Position numbers and translations under genes: made by a program. A stretch of DNA of 64,000 nt from Loripinus fragilis (Eukaryota; Mollusca; Bivalvia; Lucinida; Lucinidae), in assembly GCA_964019695.1 (NCBI GenBank), contig OZ026525.1, positions 67,439,753 to 67,503,752 of the forward strand. Direction: 5' to 3'. Positions 11,241 to 25,600 of the stretch are shown here, one piece after another; position 1 is the first letter of the stretch; each line of letters opens with the position of its first letter. The notes beneath the pieces were generated by a model. That model was not told where the DNA came from and ran no database searches. It was given only the letters and a program-made list of their open reading frames with translations.

Positions 11241-13990
11241 CCAAAAAATATTTTCTTAGCACAATTTAAGATAGTACCTAATTTTCACTATTTTTGTTAG
11301 GTCCGTGCCTGTCGAATTTCCGTCAAAAATTCAATTTTCCAAAAATTGCCTAAAATTGTGGAGAAACACTTCTTTTGATGAAAGGAATAAATAATTTAGA
11401 GAAAAAATATTTTCTTTGCACAATTTAAGATAGAACAAATTTTCACTATTTTTGTAAGGTCCACGCCTGTCGAATTTCCGTTAAAAATCCAATTTTCCAA
11501 AAATTGCCTAAAATTGTGGAGAAACACTTCTTTTGATGAAAGGAATAAATAATTTAGCCAAATAATATTTTCTTAGCACAATTTCAGATAGTACAAAAAT
11601 TTCAATATTTTTGTAAGGTCCGCGCCTGTCGAATTTACGTCAAAAATTCAATTTTCTGAAAATTGCCCAAAATTGTGGAGAAACACTTCTTTTGATGAAA
11701 GGAATAAATAATTTAGCCAAATAATATTTTCTGAGCACATTTTCAGATAGTACAAAAATTTCAATATTTTTGTAAGGTCCGCGCCTGTCAAATTTACGTC
11801 AAAAATTCAATTTTCTGAAAATTGCCCAAAATTGTGGAGAAACACTTCTTTTGAAGAAAGGAATAAATAATTTAGCAAAAAATATTTTCTTAGCATAATT
11901 TAAGATAGTACCTAATTTTCACTATTTTTGTAAGGTACGCGCCTGGCGAATTTCCGTCAAAAATTCAATTTCCAAAAATTGCCTAAAATTGTGGAGTAAC
12001 ACTTCTTTTGATGAAAGGAATAAATAATTTAGCCAAAAAATATTTTCTTAGCACAAATTAAGATAGTACCTAATTTTCACTATTTTTGTAAGGTCTGCGC
12101 CTGTCGAATTTCCGTCAAAAATTCAATTTTCCAAAAATTGCCTAAAATTGTGGAGAAACACTTCTTTTGATGAAAGGAATAAATGATTAAGCCAAAAAAT
12201 GTTTTCTTAGCACAATTTAAGAAAGTACCTAATTTTCAATATTTTTGTAAGGGTCGTGCCTGTCGAATTTCCATCAAAAATTCAATTTTCTAAAAATTGC
12301 CTAAAATTGTAGAGAAACACTTCATTTGATGAAAGGAATAAATAATTTAGAGAAAAAATATTTTCTTAGCACAATTTAAGATAGTACCTAATTTTCACTA
12401 TTTTTGTAAGGTCCACGCCTGTCGAATTTCCGTCAAAAATTCAATTTTCCAAAAATTGCCTAAAATTGTGGAGAAACACTTCTTTTGATGAAAGGAGTAA
12501 ATAATTTAGCCAAAAAATATTTTCTTAGCACAATTTAAGATAGTAAAAAAATTTCACTATTTTTGTAAGGTCCGCGCCTGTCGAATTTCCGTCAAAAATT
12601 CAATTTTCCAAAAATTGCCTAAAATTGTGGAGATACAGTTCTTTCGATGAAAGGAATAAATAATTTAGCTAAAAAATATTTTTTAGCACAATTTAAGATA
12701 GTACCTAATTTTCACTATTTTTGTAAGGTCCGCGCCTGTCGAATTTCCATCAAAAATTCAATTTTCCGAAAATTGCCTAAAATAGTGGAGAAACACTTCT
12801 TTTGATGAAAGGAATAAATAATTTAGAGAAATAATATTTTCTTAGCACAATTTAAGATAGTACTTCATTTTCACTATTTTTGTAAGGTCCGCGCCAATCC
12901 AATTTTCGTCAAAAAATCAATTTTCCAAAAATTGCCTAACGCCCCTGTCGAATTTCCGTCAAAAATTCAATTTTCCAAAAATTGCCTAAAATTGTGGAGA
13001 AACACTTCTTTTGATGAAAGGAATAAATTATTTAGCAAAAAATATTTTTTTAGCACAATTTAAGATAGTACCTAATTTTCACTATTTTTGTAAGGTACGC
13101 GCCTGTCCAATTTCCGTCAAAAATTCAATTTTCAAAAAAATTGCCTAAAATTGTGGAGAAACACTTCTTTTGATGAAAGGAATAAATAATTTAGCCAAAA
13201 AAATGTTTTCTTAGCACAATCTAAGATAGTACCTAATTTTCAATATTTTTGTAAGGGTCGTGCCTGTCGAAGATCCGTCAAAAATTCAATTTTCAAAACA
13301 TTGCCTAAAATTGTGGAGAAACACATCTTTTGATGAAAGGAATAAATAATTTAGTCAAAAAATATTTTCTTAGCACAATTTAAGATAGTAAAAAAAATTC
13401 ACTATTTTTGTTAGGTCCGCGCCTGTCGAATTTCCGTCAAAAATTCAATTTTCTAAAAATTGCCTAAAATTGTGGAGAAACAGTTCTTATGATGAGAGGA
13501 ATAAATAATTTAGCCAAAAAATATTTTCTTAGCACAATTTAAGATAGTACCTAATTTTCACCATTTTTGTAAGGCTCGCCCCTGTCGAATATCGGTCAAA
13601 AATTCAATTTTCCAAAAATTGCCTAAAATTGTGGAGAAACACTTCTTTTGATGAAAGGAATAAATAATTTAGCGAAAAAATATTTTCTTAGCACAATTTA
13701 AGATAGTACCTAATTTTCAATATTTTTGTAAGGTCCGCGCCTGTCAAATTTCCGTCAAAAATTCAATTTTCCAGAAATTGCCTAAAATTGTGGAAAAACA
13801 CTTCTTTTGATGAAAGGAATAAATAATTTAGCCAAAAAATATTTTCTTAGCACAAATTAAGATAGAACCTAATTTACACTATTTTTGTAAGGTCGGCGTC
13901 TGTCGAATTTCCGTCAAAAATTCAATTTTCCAAAAATTGCCTAAAATTGTGGAGAAACACTTCTTTTGATGAAAGGAATAAATAATTTAG
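11241..13990. repeat. 2,750-bp tandem duplication, left copy
   Basis: This is repeated directly at 13991-16740 with a constant offset of 2750. Both copies carry the same ordered markers: TTAGGTCCGTGCC, AGAACAAATTTTC, two monomers with TTTACGTC and CTGAAAATTGCCC kernels, the GGCGAATTTCC monomer, AAATGATTAAGCC, GTAAAAAAATTTC, CTTCATTTTC and the 50-bp partial monomer. The only difference I noticed is ACACATCTTTT at 13321 against ACACTTCTTTT at 16071. The period is 17 monomers plus a 50-bp partial monomer. The two copies are almost identical, so the event is recent relative to monomer divergence. Confidence 0.88.
12844..13051. repeat. Monomer plus 50-bp partial monomer (junction 1)
   Basis: The sequence passes directly from GCCTAA to CGCCCCTGTCG at 12939/12940, so successive kernels lie 50 bp apart instead of about 158. 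About 108 bp (the GTGGAG to TTTTGTAAGG part) is missing and the composite is 208 bp. The preceding part carries the CTTCATTTTC start and the CCAATCC kernel. The following part has the CGCCCCTG kernel, as in the CTCGCCCCTGTCG class. The same junction appears six times in the window, only in the left 38 kb. Confidence 0.9.
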
Positions 13991-16740
13991 CCAAAAAATA
14001 TTTTCTTAGCACAATTTAAGATAGTACCTAATTTTCACTATTTTTGTTAGGTCCGTGCCTGTCGAATTTCCGTCAAAAATTCAATTTTCCAAAAATTGCC
14101 TAAAATTGTGGAGAAACACTTCTTTTGATGAAAGGAATAAATAATTTAGAGAAAAAATATTTTCTTTGCACAATTTAAGATAGAACAAATTTTCACTATT
14201 TTTGTAAGGTCCACGCCTGTCGAATTTCCGTTAAAAATCCAATTTTCCAAAAATTGCCTAAAATTGTGGAGAAACACTTCTTTTGATGAAAGGAATAAAT
14301 AATTTAGCCAAATAATATTTTCTTAGCACAATTTCAGATAGTACAAAAATTTCAATATTTTTGTAAGGTCCGCGCCTGTCGAATTTACGTCAAAAATTCA
14401 ATTTTCTGAAAATTGCCCAAAATTGTGGAGAAACACTTCTTTTGATGAAAGGAATAAATAATTTAGCCAAATAATATTTTCTGAGCACATTTTCAGATAG
14501 TACAAAAATTTCAATATTTTTGTAAGGTCCGCGCCTGTCAAATTTACGTCAAAAATTCAATTTTCTGAAAATTGCCCAAAATTGTGGAGAAACACTTCTT
14601 TTGAAGAAAGGAATAAATAATTTAGCAAAAAATATTTTCTTAGCATAATTTAAGATAGTACCTAATTTTCACTATTTTTGTAAGGTACGCGCCTGGCGAA
14701 TTTCCGTCAAAAATTCAATTTCCAAAAATTGCCTAAAATTGTGGAGTAACACTTCTTTTGATGAAAGGAATAAATAATTTAGCCAAAAAATATTTTCTTA
14801 GCACAAATTAAGATAGTACCTAATTTTCACTATTTTTGTAAGGTCTGCGCCTGTCGAATTTCCGTCAAAAATTCAATTTTCCAAAAATTGCCTAAAATTG
14901 TGGAGAAACACTTCTTTTGATGAAAGGAATAAATGATTAAGCCAAAAAATGTTTTCTTAGCACAATTTAAGAAAGTACCTAATTTTCAATATTTTTGTAA
15001 GGGTCGTGCCTGTCGAATTTCCATCAAAAATTCAATTTTCTAAAAATTGCCTAAAATTGTAGAGAAACACTTCATTTGATGAAAGGAATAAATAATTTAG
15101 AGAAAAAATATTTTCTTAGCACAATTTAAGATAGTACCTAATTTTCACTATTTTTGTAAGGTCCACGCCTGTCGAATTTCCGTCAAAAATTCAATTTTCC
15201 AAAAATTGCCTAAAATTGTGGAGAAACACTTCTTTTGATGAAAGGAGTAAATAATTTAGCCAAAAAATATTTTCTTAGCACAATTTAAGATAGTAAAAAA
15301 ATTTCACTATTTTTGTAAGGTCCGCGCCTGTCGAATTTCCGTCAAAAATTCAATTTTCCAAAAATTGCCTAAAATTGTGGAGATACAGTTCTTTCGATGA
15401 AAGGAATAAATAATTTAGCTAAAAAATATTTTTTAGCACAATTTAAGATAGTACCTAATTTTCACTATTTTTGTAAGGTCCGCGCCTGTCGAATTTCCAT
15501 CAAAAATTCAATTTTCCGAAAATTGCCTAAAATAGTGGAGAAACACTTCTTTTGATGAAAGGAATAAATAATTTAGAGAAATAATATTTTCTTAGCACAA
15601 TTTAAGATAGTACTTCATTTTCACTATTTTTGTAAGGTCCGCGCCAATCCAATTTTCGTCAAAAAATCAATTTTCCAAAAATTGCCTAACGCCCCTGTCG
15701 AATTTCCGTCAAAAATTCAATTTTCCAAAAATTGCCTAAAATTGTGGAGAAACACTTCTTTTGATGAAAGGAATAAATTATTTAGCAAAAAATATTTTTT
15801 TAGCACAATTTAAGATAGTACCTAATTTTCACTATTTTTGTAAGGTACGCGCCTGTCCAATTTCCGTCAAAAATTCAATTTTCAAAAAAATTGCCTAAAA
15901 TTGTGGAGAAACACTTCTTTTGATGAAAGGAATAAATAATTTAGCCAAAAAAATGTTTTCTTAGCACAATCTAAGATAGTACCTAATTTTCAATATTTTT
16001 GTAAGGGTCGTGCCTGTCGAAGATCCGTCAAAAATTCAATTTTCAAAACATTGCCTAAAATTGTGGAGAAACACTTCTTTTGATGAAAGGAATAAATAAT
16101 TTAGTCAAAAAATATTTTCTTAGCACAATTTAAGATAGTAAAAAAAATTCACTATTTTTGTTAGGTCCGCGCCTGTCGAATTTCCGTCAAAAATTCAATT
16201 TTCTAAAAATTGCCTAAAATTGTGGAGAAACAGTTCTTATGATGAGAGGAATAAATAATTTAGCCAAAAAATATTTTCTTAGCACAATTTAAGATAGTAC
16301 CTAATTTTCACCATTTTTGTAAGGCTCGCCCCTGTCGAATATCGGTCAAAAATTCAATTTTCCAAAAATTGCCTAAAATTGTGGAGAAACACTTCTTTTG
16401 ATGAAAGGAATAAATAATTTAGCGAAAAAATATTTTCTTAGCACAATTTAAGATAGTACCTAATTTTCAATATTTTTGTAAGGTCCGCGCCTGTCAAATT
16501 TCCGTCAAAAATTCAATTTTCCAGAAATTGCCTAAAATTGTGGAAAAACACTTCTTTTGATGAAAGGAATAAATAATTTAGCCAAAAAATATTTTCTTAG
16601 CACAAATTAAGATAGAACCTAATTTACACTATTTTTGTAAGGTCGGCGTCTGTCGAATTTCCGTCAAAAATTCAATTTTCCAAAAATTGCCTAAAATTGT
16701 GGAGAAACACTTCTTTTGATGAAAGGAATAAATAATTTAG
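13991..16740. repeat. 2,750-bp tandem duplication, right copy
   Basis: This is the right copy of 11241-13990. At its end the array continues into a monomer with CCAAAATTTTTTTTTTCTTAG and the GCGACAATCC kernel, as 27415 onward does in the second large unit. The left copy instead jumps back to the TTAGGTCCGTGCC monomer at 13991. That jump is the duplication junction. The second large unit (18980-29654) has only one such block. Confidence 0.88.
15594..15801. repeat. Monomer plus 50-bp partial monomer (junction 2)
   Basis: The identical junction at 15689/15690 is 2,750 bp after junction 1 and is its tandem-duplication copy. Confidence 0.9.
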
Positions 16741-19700
16741 CCAAAATTTTTTTTTTCTTAGCACAATTTATGAAAGTACCTAATTTTCACTATTTTTGTA
16801 AGGTCCGCGACAATCCAATTTTCGTCAAAAAATCAATTTTCCAAAAAAGCCTAAAATTATGGAGAAACACTTCTTTTGATGAAAGGAATAAATAATTTAG
16901 CCAAAAAATATTTTCTTAGCACAATTTAAGATAGTACCTAATTTTCACTACTTTTGTTAGGTCCGTGCCTGTCGAATTTCCGTCAAAAATTCAATTTTCC
17001 AAAAATTGCCTAAAATTGTGGAGAAACACTTCTTTTGATGAAAGGAATAAATAATTTAGAGAAAAAATATTTTCTTTGCACAATTTAAGATAGAACAAAT
17101 TTTCACTATTTTTGTAAGGTCCACGCCTGTCGAATTTCCGTTAAAAATCCAATTTTCCAAAAATTGCCTAAAATTGTGGAGAAACACTTCTTTTGATGAA
17201 AGGAATAGATAATTTAGCCAAATAATATTTTCTTAGCACATTTTCAGATAGTACAAAAATTTCAATATTTTTGTAAGGTCCGCGCCTGTCAAATTTACGT
17301 CAAAAATTCAATTTTCTGAAAATTGCCCAAAATTGTGGAGAAACACTTCTTTTGAAGAAAGGAATAAATAATTTAGCAAAAAATATTTTCTTAGCATAAT
17401 TTAAGATAGTACCTAATTTTCACTATTTTTGTAAGGTACGCGCCTGGCGAATTTCCGTCAAAAATTCAATTTCCAAAAATTGCCTAAAATTGTGGAGTAA
17501 CACTTCTTTTGATGAAAGGAATAAATAATTTAGCCAAAAAATATTTTCTTAGCACAAATTAAGATAGTACCTAATTTTCACTATTTTTGTAAGGTCTGCG
17601 CCTGTCGAATTTCCGTCAAAAATTCAATTTTCCAAAAATTGCCTAAAATTGTGGAGAAACACTTCTTTTGATGAAAGGAATAAATGATTAAGCCAAAAAA
17701 TGTTTTCTTAGCACAATATAAGATAGTACCTAATTTTCAATATTTTTGTAAGGGTCGTGCCTGTCGAATTTCCATCAAAAATTCAATTTTCTAAAAATTG
17801 CCTAAAATTGTAGAGAAACACTTCTTTTGATGAAAGGAATAAATAATTAAGCCAAAAAATATTTTTTAGCACAATTTAAGATAGTACCTAATTTTCACTA
17901 TTTTTGTAAGGTCCACGCCTGTCGAATTTCCGTCAAAAATTCAATTTTCCAAAAATTACCTAAAATTGTGGAGAAACACTTCTTTTGATGAAAGGAATAA
18001 ATAATTTAGCCAAAAAATATTTTCTTAGCCCAAATTAAGATAGTACCTAGTTTTCACTATTTTTGTAAGGTCCGTGCCTGTCAAATTTCCGTCAAAAATT
18101 CAATTATCCAAAAATTGCCTAAAATTGTGGAGAAACCTTTCTTTTGATGAAAGGAATAAATAATTTAGAGAAATAATATTTTCTTAGCACAATTTAAGAT
18201 AGTACCTAAATTTCACTATTTTTGTTAGGTTCGGGCCTGTCGAATTTCCGTCTAAAATTCAATTTTCCAAAAATTGCCTAAAATACTGGAGAAACACTTC
18301 TTTTGATGAAAGGAATAAATAATTTAGCAAAAAATATTTTCTTAGAACAATTTAAGATAGTACCTAATTTCCACTATTTTTGTAAGGGTCGCGCCTGTCG
18401 AATTTCCATCAAAAATTTAATTTTCCGAAATTTCCCTAAAATTGTGGAGAAACACTTCTTTTGATGAAAGGAATAAATAATTTAGAGAAATAATATTTTC
18501 TTAGCACAATTTAAGATAGTCCCTAATTTTCACTATTTTTGTAAGGTCCGCGCCAATCCTATTTCCGTCAAAAATTCAATTTTCCAAAAATTGCCTAAAA
18601 TTGTGGAGAAACACTTCTTTTGATGAAAGGAATAAATTATTTAGCAAAAAAATATTTTTTAGCACAAATTAAGAAAGTACCTAATTTTCACTATTTTTGT
18701 AAGGTACGCGCCTGTTGAATTTCCGTCAAAAATTCAATTTTCCAAAAATTGCCTAAAATTGTGGAGAAACACTTCTTTTGATGAAAGGAATAAATAATTT
18801 AGCCAAAAAATATTTTCTTAACACAATTTAAGATAGTAAAAAAATTTCACTATTTTTGTTAGGTCCGCGCCTGTCGAATTTCCGTCAAAAATTCAATTTT
18901 CTCAAAATTGCCTAAAATTGTGGAGAAACAGTTCTTATGATGAAAGGAATAAATAATTTAGCCAAAAAATATTTTCTTAGCACAAATTAAGATAGAACCT
19001 AATTTTCACTATTTTTGTAAGGTCCGCGTCTGTCGAATTTCCGTCAAAAATTCAATTTTCCAAAAAATGCCTAAAATTGTGGAGAAACACTTCTTTTGAT
19101 GAAAGGAATAAATAATTTAGCCAAATTTTTTTTTTTCTTAGCACAATTTAAGAAAGTACCTAATTTTCATTATTTTTGTAAGGTCGGCGCCAATCCAATT
19201 TTCGTCAAAAAATCAATTTTCCAAAAAAGCCTAAAATTGTGGAGAAACAGTTCTTTTGATGAAAGGAATAAATAATTTAGCCAAAAAATATTTTTTAGCA
19301 CAATTTATGATAGTACCTAATTTTCACCATTTTTGTAAGGCTCGCCCCTCTCGAATATCTGTCAAAAATTCAATTTTCCAAAAATTGCCTAAAATTGTGG
19401 AGAAACACTTCTTTTGATGAAAGGAATAAATAATTTAGCGAAAAAATATTTTCTTAGCACAATTTAAGATAGTACCTAATTTTCACTATGTTGTAAGGTC
19501 CGCGCCAATCCAATTTTCGTCAAAAAATCAATTTTCCAAAAATTGCCTAAAATTGTGGAGAAACAGTTCTTTTGATGAAAGGAATAAATAATTTAGCCAA
19601 AAAATATTTTCTTATCACAGTTAAGATAGAACCTAATTTTCACTATTTTTGTAAGGTCCGCGTCTGTCGAATTTCCGTCAAAAATTCAATTTTCCAAAAA

Positions 19701-21361
19701 TTGCCTAAAATTGTGGAGAAATACTTCTTTTGATGAAAGGTATAAATAATTTAGCAAAAAAATATTTTCTTAGAACAATTTAAGATAGTACCTAATTTTC
19801 ACTATTTATGTAAGGTCCGCGCCTGTCGAATATCCGTCAAAAATTCAATTTTCCAAACATTGCCTAAAATTGTGGAAAAACACTTCTTTTGATGAAAGGA
19901 ATAAATAATTTAGCCAAAAAATATTTTCTTAGCACAAATTAAGATAGAACCTAATTTTCACTATTTTTGTAAGGTCCGCGTCTGTCGAATTTCCGTCAAA
20001 AATTTAATTTTCCAAAAATTGCCTAAAATTGTGGAGAAACACTTCTTTTGATGAAAGGAATAAATAATTTAGCCAAAATTTTTTTTTTCTTAGCACAATT
20101 TAAGAAAGTACCTAATTTTCATTATTTTTGTAAGGTCCGCGCCAATCCAATTTTCGTCAAAAAATCAATTTTCCAAAAAAGCCTAAAATTGTGGAGAAAC
20201 AGTTCTTTTGATGAAAGGAATAAATAATTTAGCCAAAAATTTTTTTTTTCTTAGCACAATTTAAGAAAGTACCTTATTTTCACTATTTTTGTAAGGTCCG
20301 CGCCAATCCAATTTTCGTCAAAAAATCAATTTTCCAAAAAAGCCTAAAATTGTGGAGAAACAGTTCTTTTGATGAAAGGAATAAATAATTTAGCCAAAAA
20401 ATATTTTTTAGCACAATTTATGATAGTACCTAATTTTCACCATTTTTGTAAGGCTCGCCCCTCTCGAATATCTGTCAAAAATTCAATTTTCCAAAAATTG
20501 CCTAAAATTGTGGAGAAACACTTCTTTTGATGAAAGGAATAAATAATTTAGCGAAAAAATATTTTCTTAGCACAATTTAAGATAGTACCTAATTTTCACT
20601 ATTTTGTAAGGTCCGCGCCAATCCAATTTTGGTCAAAAAATCAATTTTCCAAAAATTGCCTAAAATTGTGGAGAAACAGTTCTTTTGATGAAAGGAATAA
20701 ATAATTTAGCCAAAAAATATTTTCTTATCACAGTTAAGATAGAACCTAATTTTCACTATTTTTGTAAGGTCCGCGTCTGTCGAATTTCCGTCAAAAATTC
20801 AATTTTCCAAAAATTGCCTAAAATTGTGGAGAAATACTTCTTTTGATGAAAGGTATAAATAATTTAGCAAAAAAATATTTTCTTAGAACAATTTAAGATA
20901 GTACCTAATTTTCACTATTTATGTAAGGTCCGCGCCTGTCGAATATCCGTCAAAAATTCAATTTTCCAAAAATTGCCTAAAATTGTGGAGAAACAGTTCT
21001 TTTGATGAAAGGAATAAATAATTTAGCCAAAAAATATTTTTTAGCACATTTAAGATAGAACCTAATTTTCACTATTTTTGTAAGGTCCGCGTCTGTCGAA
21101 TTTCCGTCAAAAATTCAATTTTCCAAAAATTGCCTAAAATTGTGGAGAAACACTTCTTTTGATGAAAGGAATAAATAATTTAGCCAAAAAATTTTTTTTC
21201 TTAGCACAATTTAAGAAAGTACCTAATTTTTACTATTTTTGTAAGGTCCGCGCCAATCCAATTTTCGTCAAAAAATCAATTTTTTCAAAAAAGCCTAATA
21301 TTGTGGAGAAACAGTTCTTTTGATGAAAGGAATAAATAATTTAGCCAAAAAATATTTTTTT

Positions 21362-21504
21362 AGCACAATTTAAGATAGTACCTAACTTTCACCATTTTTG
21401 TAAGGCTCGCCCCTGTCGAATATCCGTCAAAAATTGCCTAAAATTGTGGAGAAACACTTCTTTTGATGAAAGGAATAAATAATTTAGCGAAAAAATATTT
21501 TCTT
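21362..21504. repeat. Second copy of the 16-bp-deleted monomer
   Basis: This lies at offset 13582 from 7780-7922 with the same deletion and the same CCTAACTTTCACC variant at its start. The shared deletion shows that it predates the 13.6-kb duplication and supports common descent of the two large units. Confidence 0.88.
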
Positions 21505-22463
21505 AGCACAATTTAAGATAGTACCTAATTTTCAATATTTTTGTAAGGTCCGCGCGCCTGTCAAATTTCCGTCAAAAATTCAATTTTCCAGAAATTGCCT
21601 AAAATTGTGGAAAAACACTTCTTTTGATGAAAGGAATAAATAATTTAGCCAAAAAATATTTTCTTAGCACAAATTAAGATAGAACCTAATTTTCACTATT
21701 TTTGTAAGGTCCGCGTCTGTCGAATTTCCGTCAAAAATTCAATTTTCCAAAAATTGCCTAAAATTGTGGAGAAACACTTCTTTTGATGAAAGGAATAAAT
21801 AATTTAGCCAAAATTTTTTTTTTCTTAGCACAATTTAAGAAAGTACCTAATTTTCATTATTTTTGTAAGGTCCGCGCCAATCCAATTTTCGTCAAAAAAT
21901 CAATTTTCCAAAAGAGCCTAAAATTGTGGAGAAACACTTCTTTTGATGAAAGGAATAAATAATTTAGCCAAAAAATATTTTTTTAAGCACAATTTAAGAT
22001 AGTACCTAATTTTCGCCATTTTTGTAAGGGCCGCCCCTGTCGAATATCTGTCAAAAATTCAATTTTCCAAAAATTGCCTAAAATTGTGGAGAAACACTTC
22101 TTTTGATGAAAGGAATAAATAATTTAGCGAAAAAATATTTTCTTAGCACAATTTAAGACAGTACCTAATTTTCACTATTTTGTAAGGTCCACGCCTGTCG
22201 AATTTCCGTCAAAAATTCAATTTTCCAAAAATTGCCTAAAATTGTGGAGAAACACTTCTTTTGATGAAAGGAATAAATAATTTAGCCAAAAATTTTTTTT
22301 TCTTAGCACAATTTAAGAAAGTACCTAATTTTCACTATTTTTGTAAGGTCCGCGCCAATCCAATTTTCGTCAAAAAATCAATTTTCCAAAAATTGCCTAA
22401 AATTATGGAGAAACACTTCTTTTGATGAAAGGAATAAATTATTTAGCAAAATAATATTTTTTT

Positions 22464-22621
22464 AGCACAATTTAAGATAGTACCTAATTTTCACTATTTT
22501 TGTTAGGTACGCGCCTGTCGAATTTCCGTCAAAAATTCAATTTTCAAAAAAATTGCCTAAAATTGTGGAGAAACACTTCTTTTGATGAACGGAATAAATA
22601 ATTTAGCCAAAAAATATTTTT
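22464..22621. repeat. Hybrid monomer from one-monomer contraction
   Basis: It begins with the TTAGGTACGCGCC kernel (as at 8882) and ends with TGAACGG (as at 9040-9196). It stands in for the two monomers of the other large unit. The exchange point lies within the identical sequence between these markers. Confidence 0.8.
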
Positions 22622-25600
22622 AGCACAGTTAAGATAGTACCTAATTTTCACTATTTTTGTAAGGGGCGCGCCTGTCGAATTTCTGTCAAAAAATCAATTT
22701 TCCAAAAATTGCCTAAAATTGTGGAGAAACAGTTCTTTTGATGAAAGGAATAAATAATTTAGCCAAAAAATATTTTTTTGCACAGTTAAGATAGAAGCTA
22801 ATTTTCACTATTTTTGTAAGGTCCGCGTCTGTCGAATTTCAGTCAAAAATTCAATTTTCCAAAAATTGCCTAAAATTGTGGAGAAACACTTCTTTTGATG
22901 AAAGGTATAAATAATTTAGCAAAAAAATATTTTCTTAGAACAATTTAAGATAGTACCTAATTTTCACTATTTATGTAAGGTCCGCGCCTGTCGAATTTCC
23001 GTCAAAAATTCACTTTTCCAAAAATTGCCTTAAATTGTGGAGAAACAGTTCTTTTGATGAAAGGAATAAATAATTTAGCCAAAAAATATTTTTTAGCACA
23101 GTTAAGATAGAACCTAATTTTCACTATTTTTGTAAGGTCCGCGTCTGTCGAATTTCCGTCAAAAATTCAATTTTCCAAAAATTGCCTAAAATTGTGGAGA
23201 AACACTTCTTTTGATGAAAGGAATAAATAATTTAGCGAAAAAATATTTTCTTAGCACAATTTAAGATAGTACCTAATTTTCACTATTTTGTAAGGTCCGC
23301 GCCAATCCAATTTTCATCAAAAAATCAATTTTCCAAAAATTGCCTAAAATTGTGGAGAAACAGTTCTTTTGATGAAAGGAATAAATAATTTAGCCAAAAA
23401 ATATTTTCTTATCACAGTTAAGATAGAACCTAATTTTCACTATTTTTGTAAGGTCCGCGTCTGTCGAATTTCGTCAAAAATTCAATTTTCCAAAAATTGC
23501 CTAAAATTGTGGAGAAATACTTCTTTTGATGAAAGGTATAAATAATTTAGCAAAAAAATATTTTCTTAGAATAATTTAAGATAGTACCTAATTTTCACTA
23601 TTTATGTAAGGTCCGCGCCTGTCGAATATCCGTCAAAAATTCAATTTTCCAAAAATTGCCTAAAATTGTGGAGAAACAGTTCTTTTGATGAAAGGAATAA
23701 ATAATTTAGCCAAAAAAAATTTTTTTAGCACAAATTAAGATAGAACCTAATTTTCACTATTTTTGTAAGGTCCGCGTCTGTCGAATTTCCGTCAAAAATT
23801 CAATTTTCCAAAAATTGCCTAAAATTGTGGAGAAACACTTCTTTTGATGAAAGGAATAAATAATTTAGCCAAAAAAAATTTTTTCTTAGCACAATTTAAG
23901 AAAGTACCTAATTTTCACTATTTTTGTAAGGTCCGCGCCAATCCAATTTTCGTCAAAAAATAAATTTTCCAAAAAAGCCTAATATTGTGGAGAAACAGTT
24001 CTTTTGATGAAAGGAATAAATAATTTAACCAAAAAATATTTTTTTAGCACAATTTAAGATAGTACCTAATTTTCACCATTTTTGTAAGGCTCGCCCCTGT
24101 CGAATATCCGTCAAAAATTCAATTTTCCAAAAATTGCCTAAAATTGTGGAGAAACACTTCTTTTGATGAAAGGAATAAATAATTTAGCGAAAAAATATTT
24201 TCTTAGCACAATTTAAGATAGTACCTAATTTTCAATATTTTTGTAAGGTCCGCGCCTGTCAAATTTCCGTCAAAAATTCAATTTTCCAGAAATTGCCTAA
24301 AATTGTGGAAAAACACTTCTTTTGATGAAAGGATTAAATAATTTAGCCAAAAAATATTTTCTTAGCACAAATTAAGATAGAACCTAATTTTCACTATTTT
24401 TGTAAGGTCCGCGTCTGTCGAATTTCCGTCAAAAATTCAATTTTCCAAAAATTGCCTAAAATTGTGGAGAAACACTTCTTTTGATGAAAGGAATAAATAA
24501 TTTAGCCAAAAATTTTTTTTTCTTAGCACAATTTATGAAAGTACCTAATTTTCACTATTTTTGTAAGGTCCGCGACAATCCAATTTTCGTCAAAAAATCA
24601 ATTTTCCAAAAAAGCCTAAAATTGTGGAGAAACACTTCTTTTGATGAAAGGAATAAATAATTTAGCCAAAAAATATTTTCTTAGCACAATTTAAGATAGT
24701 ACCTAATTTTCACTATTTTTGTTAGGTCCGTGCCTGTCGAATTTCCGTCAAAAATTCAATTTTCCAAAAATTGCCTAAAATTGTGGAGAAACACTTCTTT
24801 TGATGAAAGGAATAAATAATTTAGAGAAAAAATATTTTCTTTGCACAATTTAAGATAGAACAAATTTTCACTATTTTTGTAAGGTCCACGCCTGTCGAAT
24901 TTCCGTTAAAAATCCAATTTTCCAAAAATTGCCTAAAATTGTGGAGAAACACTTCTTTTGATGAAAGGAATAAATAATTTAGCCAAATAATATTTTCTTA
25001 GCACAATTTCAGATAGTACAAAAATTTCAATATTTTTGTAAGGTCCGCGCCTGTCGAATTTACGTCAAAAATTCAATTTTCTGAAAATTGCCCAAAATTG
25101 TGGAGAAACACTTCTTTTGATGAAAGGAATAAATAATTTAGCCAAATAATATTTTCTGAGCACATTTTCAGATAGTACAAAAATTTCAATATTTTTGTAA
25201 GGTCCGCGCCTGTCAAATTTACGTCAAAAATTCAATTTTCTGAAAATTGCCCAAAATTGTGGAGAAACACTTCTTTTGAAGAAAGGAATAAATAATTTAG
25301 CAAAAAATATTTTCTTAGCATAATTTAAGATAGTACCTAATTTTCACTATTTTTGTAAGGTACGCGCCTGGCGAATTTCCGTCAAAAATTCAATTTCCAA
25401 AAATTGCCTAAAATTGTGGAGTAACACTTCTTTTGATGAAAGGAATAAATAATTTAGCCAAAAAATATTTTCTTAGCACAAATTAAGATAGTACCTAATT
25501 TTCACTATTTTTGTAAGGTCTGCGCCTGTCGAATTTCCGTCAAAAATTCAATTTTCCAAAAATTGCCTAAAATTGTGGAGAAACACTTCTTTTGATGAAA

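Larger units (their letters stand above)
5398..18979. repeat. 13.58-kb large repeat unit, copy 1
   Basis: This segment recurs at 18980-29654. The offset is 13582 from 5398 to about 8990. It drops to 13425 from about 9160 to 13990 because copy 2 lacks one monomer. It is 10675 for 13991-18979 because copy 2 also lacks one of two internal 2,750-bp tandem repeats. Matching private markers include the start AGCACAATTTATGATAG at 5715/19297 and 6828/20410, CTATGTTGTAAGG, the CGCGCGCC kernel, the 16-bp-deleted monomer and the TGAACGG variant at 9161/22586. Only scattered substitutions separate the copies, so by eye identity is about 99% or higher. Upstream of 5398 and 18980 the monomer classes differ, which sets the left boundary to within a shared stretch of about 80 bp. 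Confidence 0.82.
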
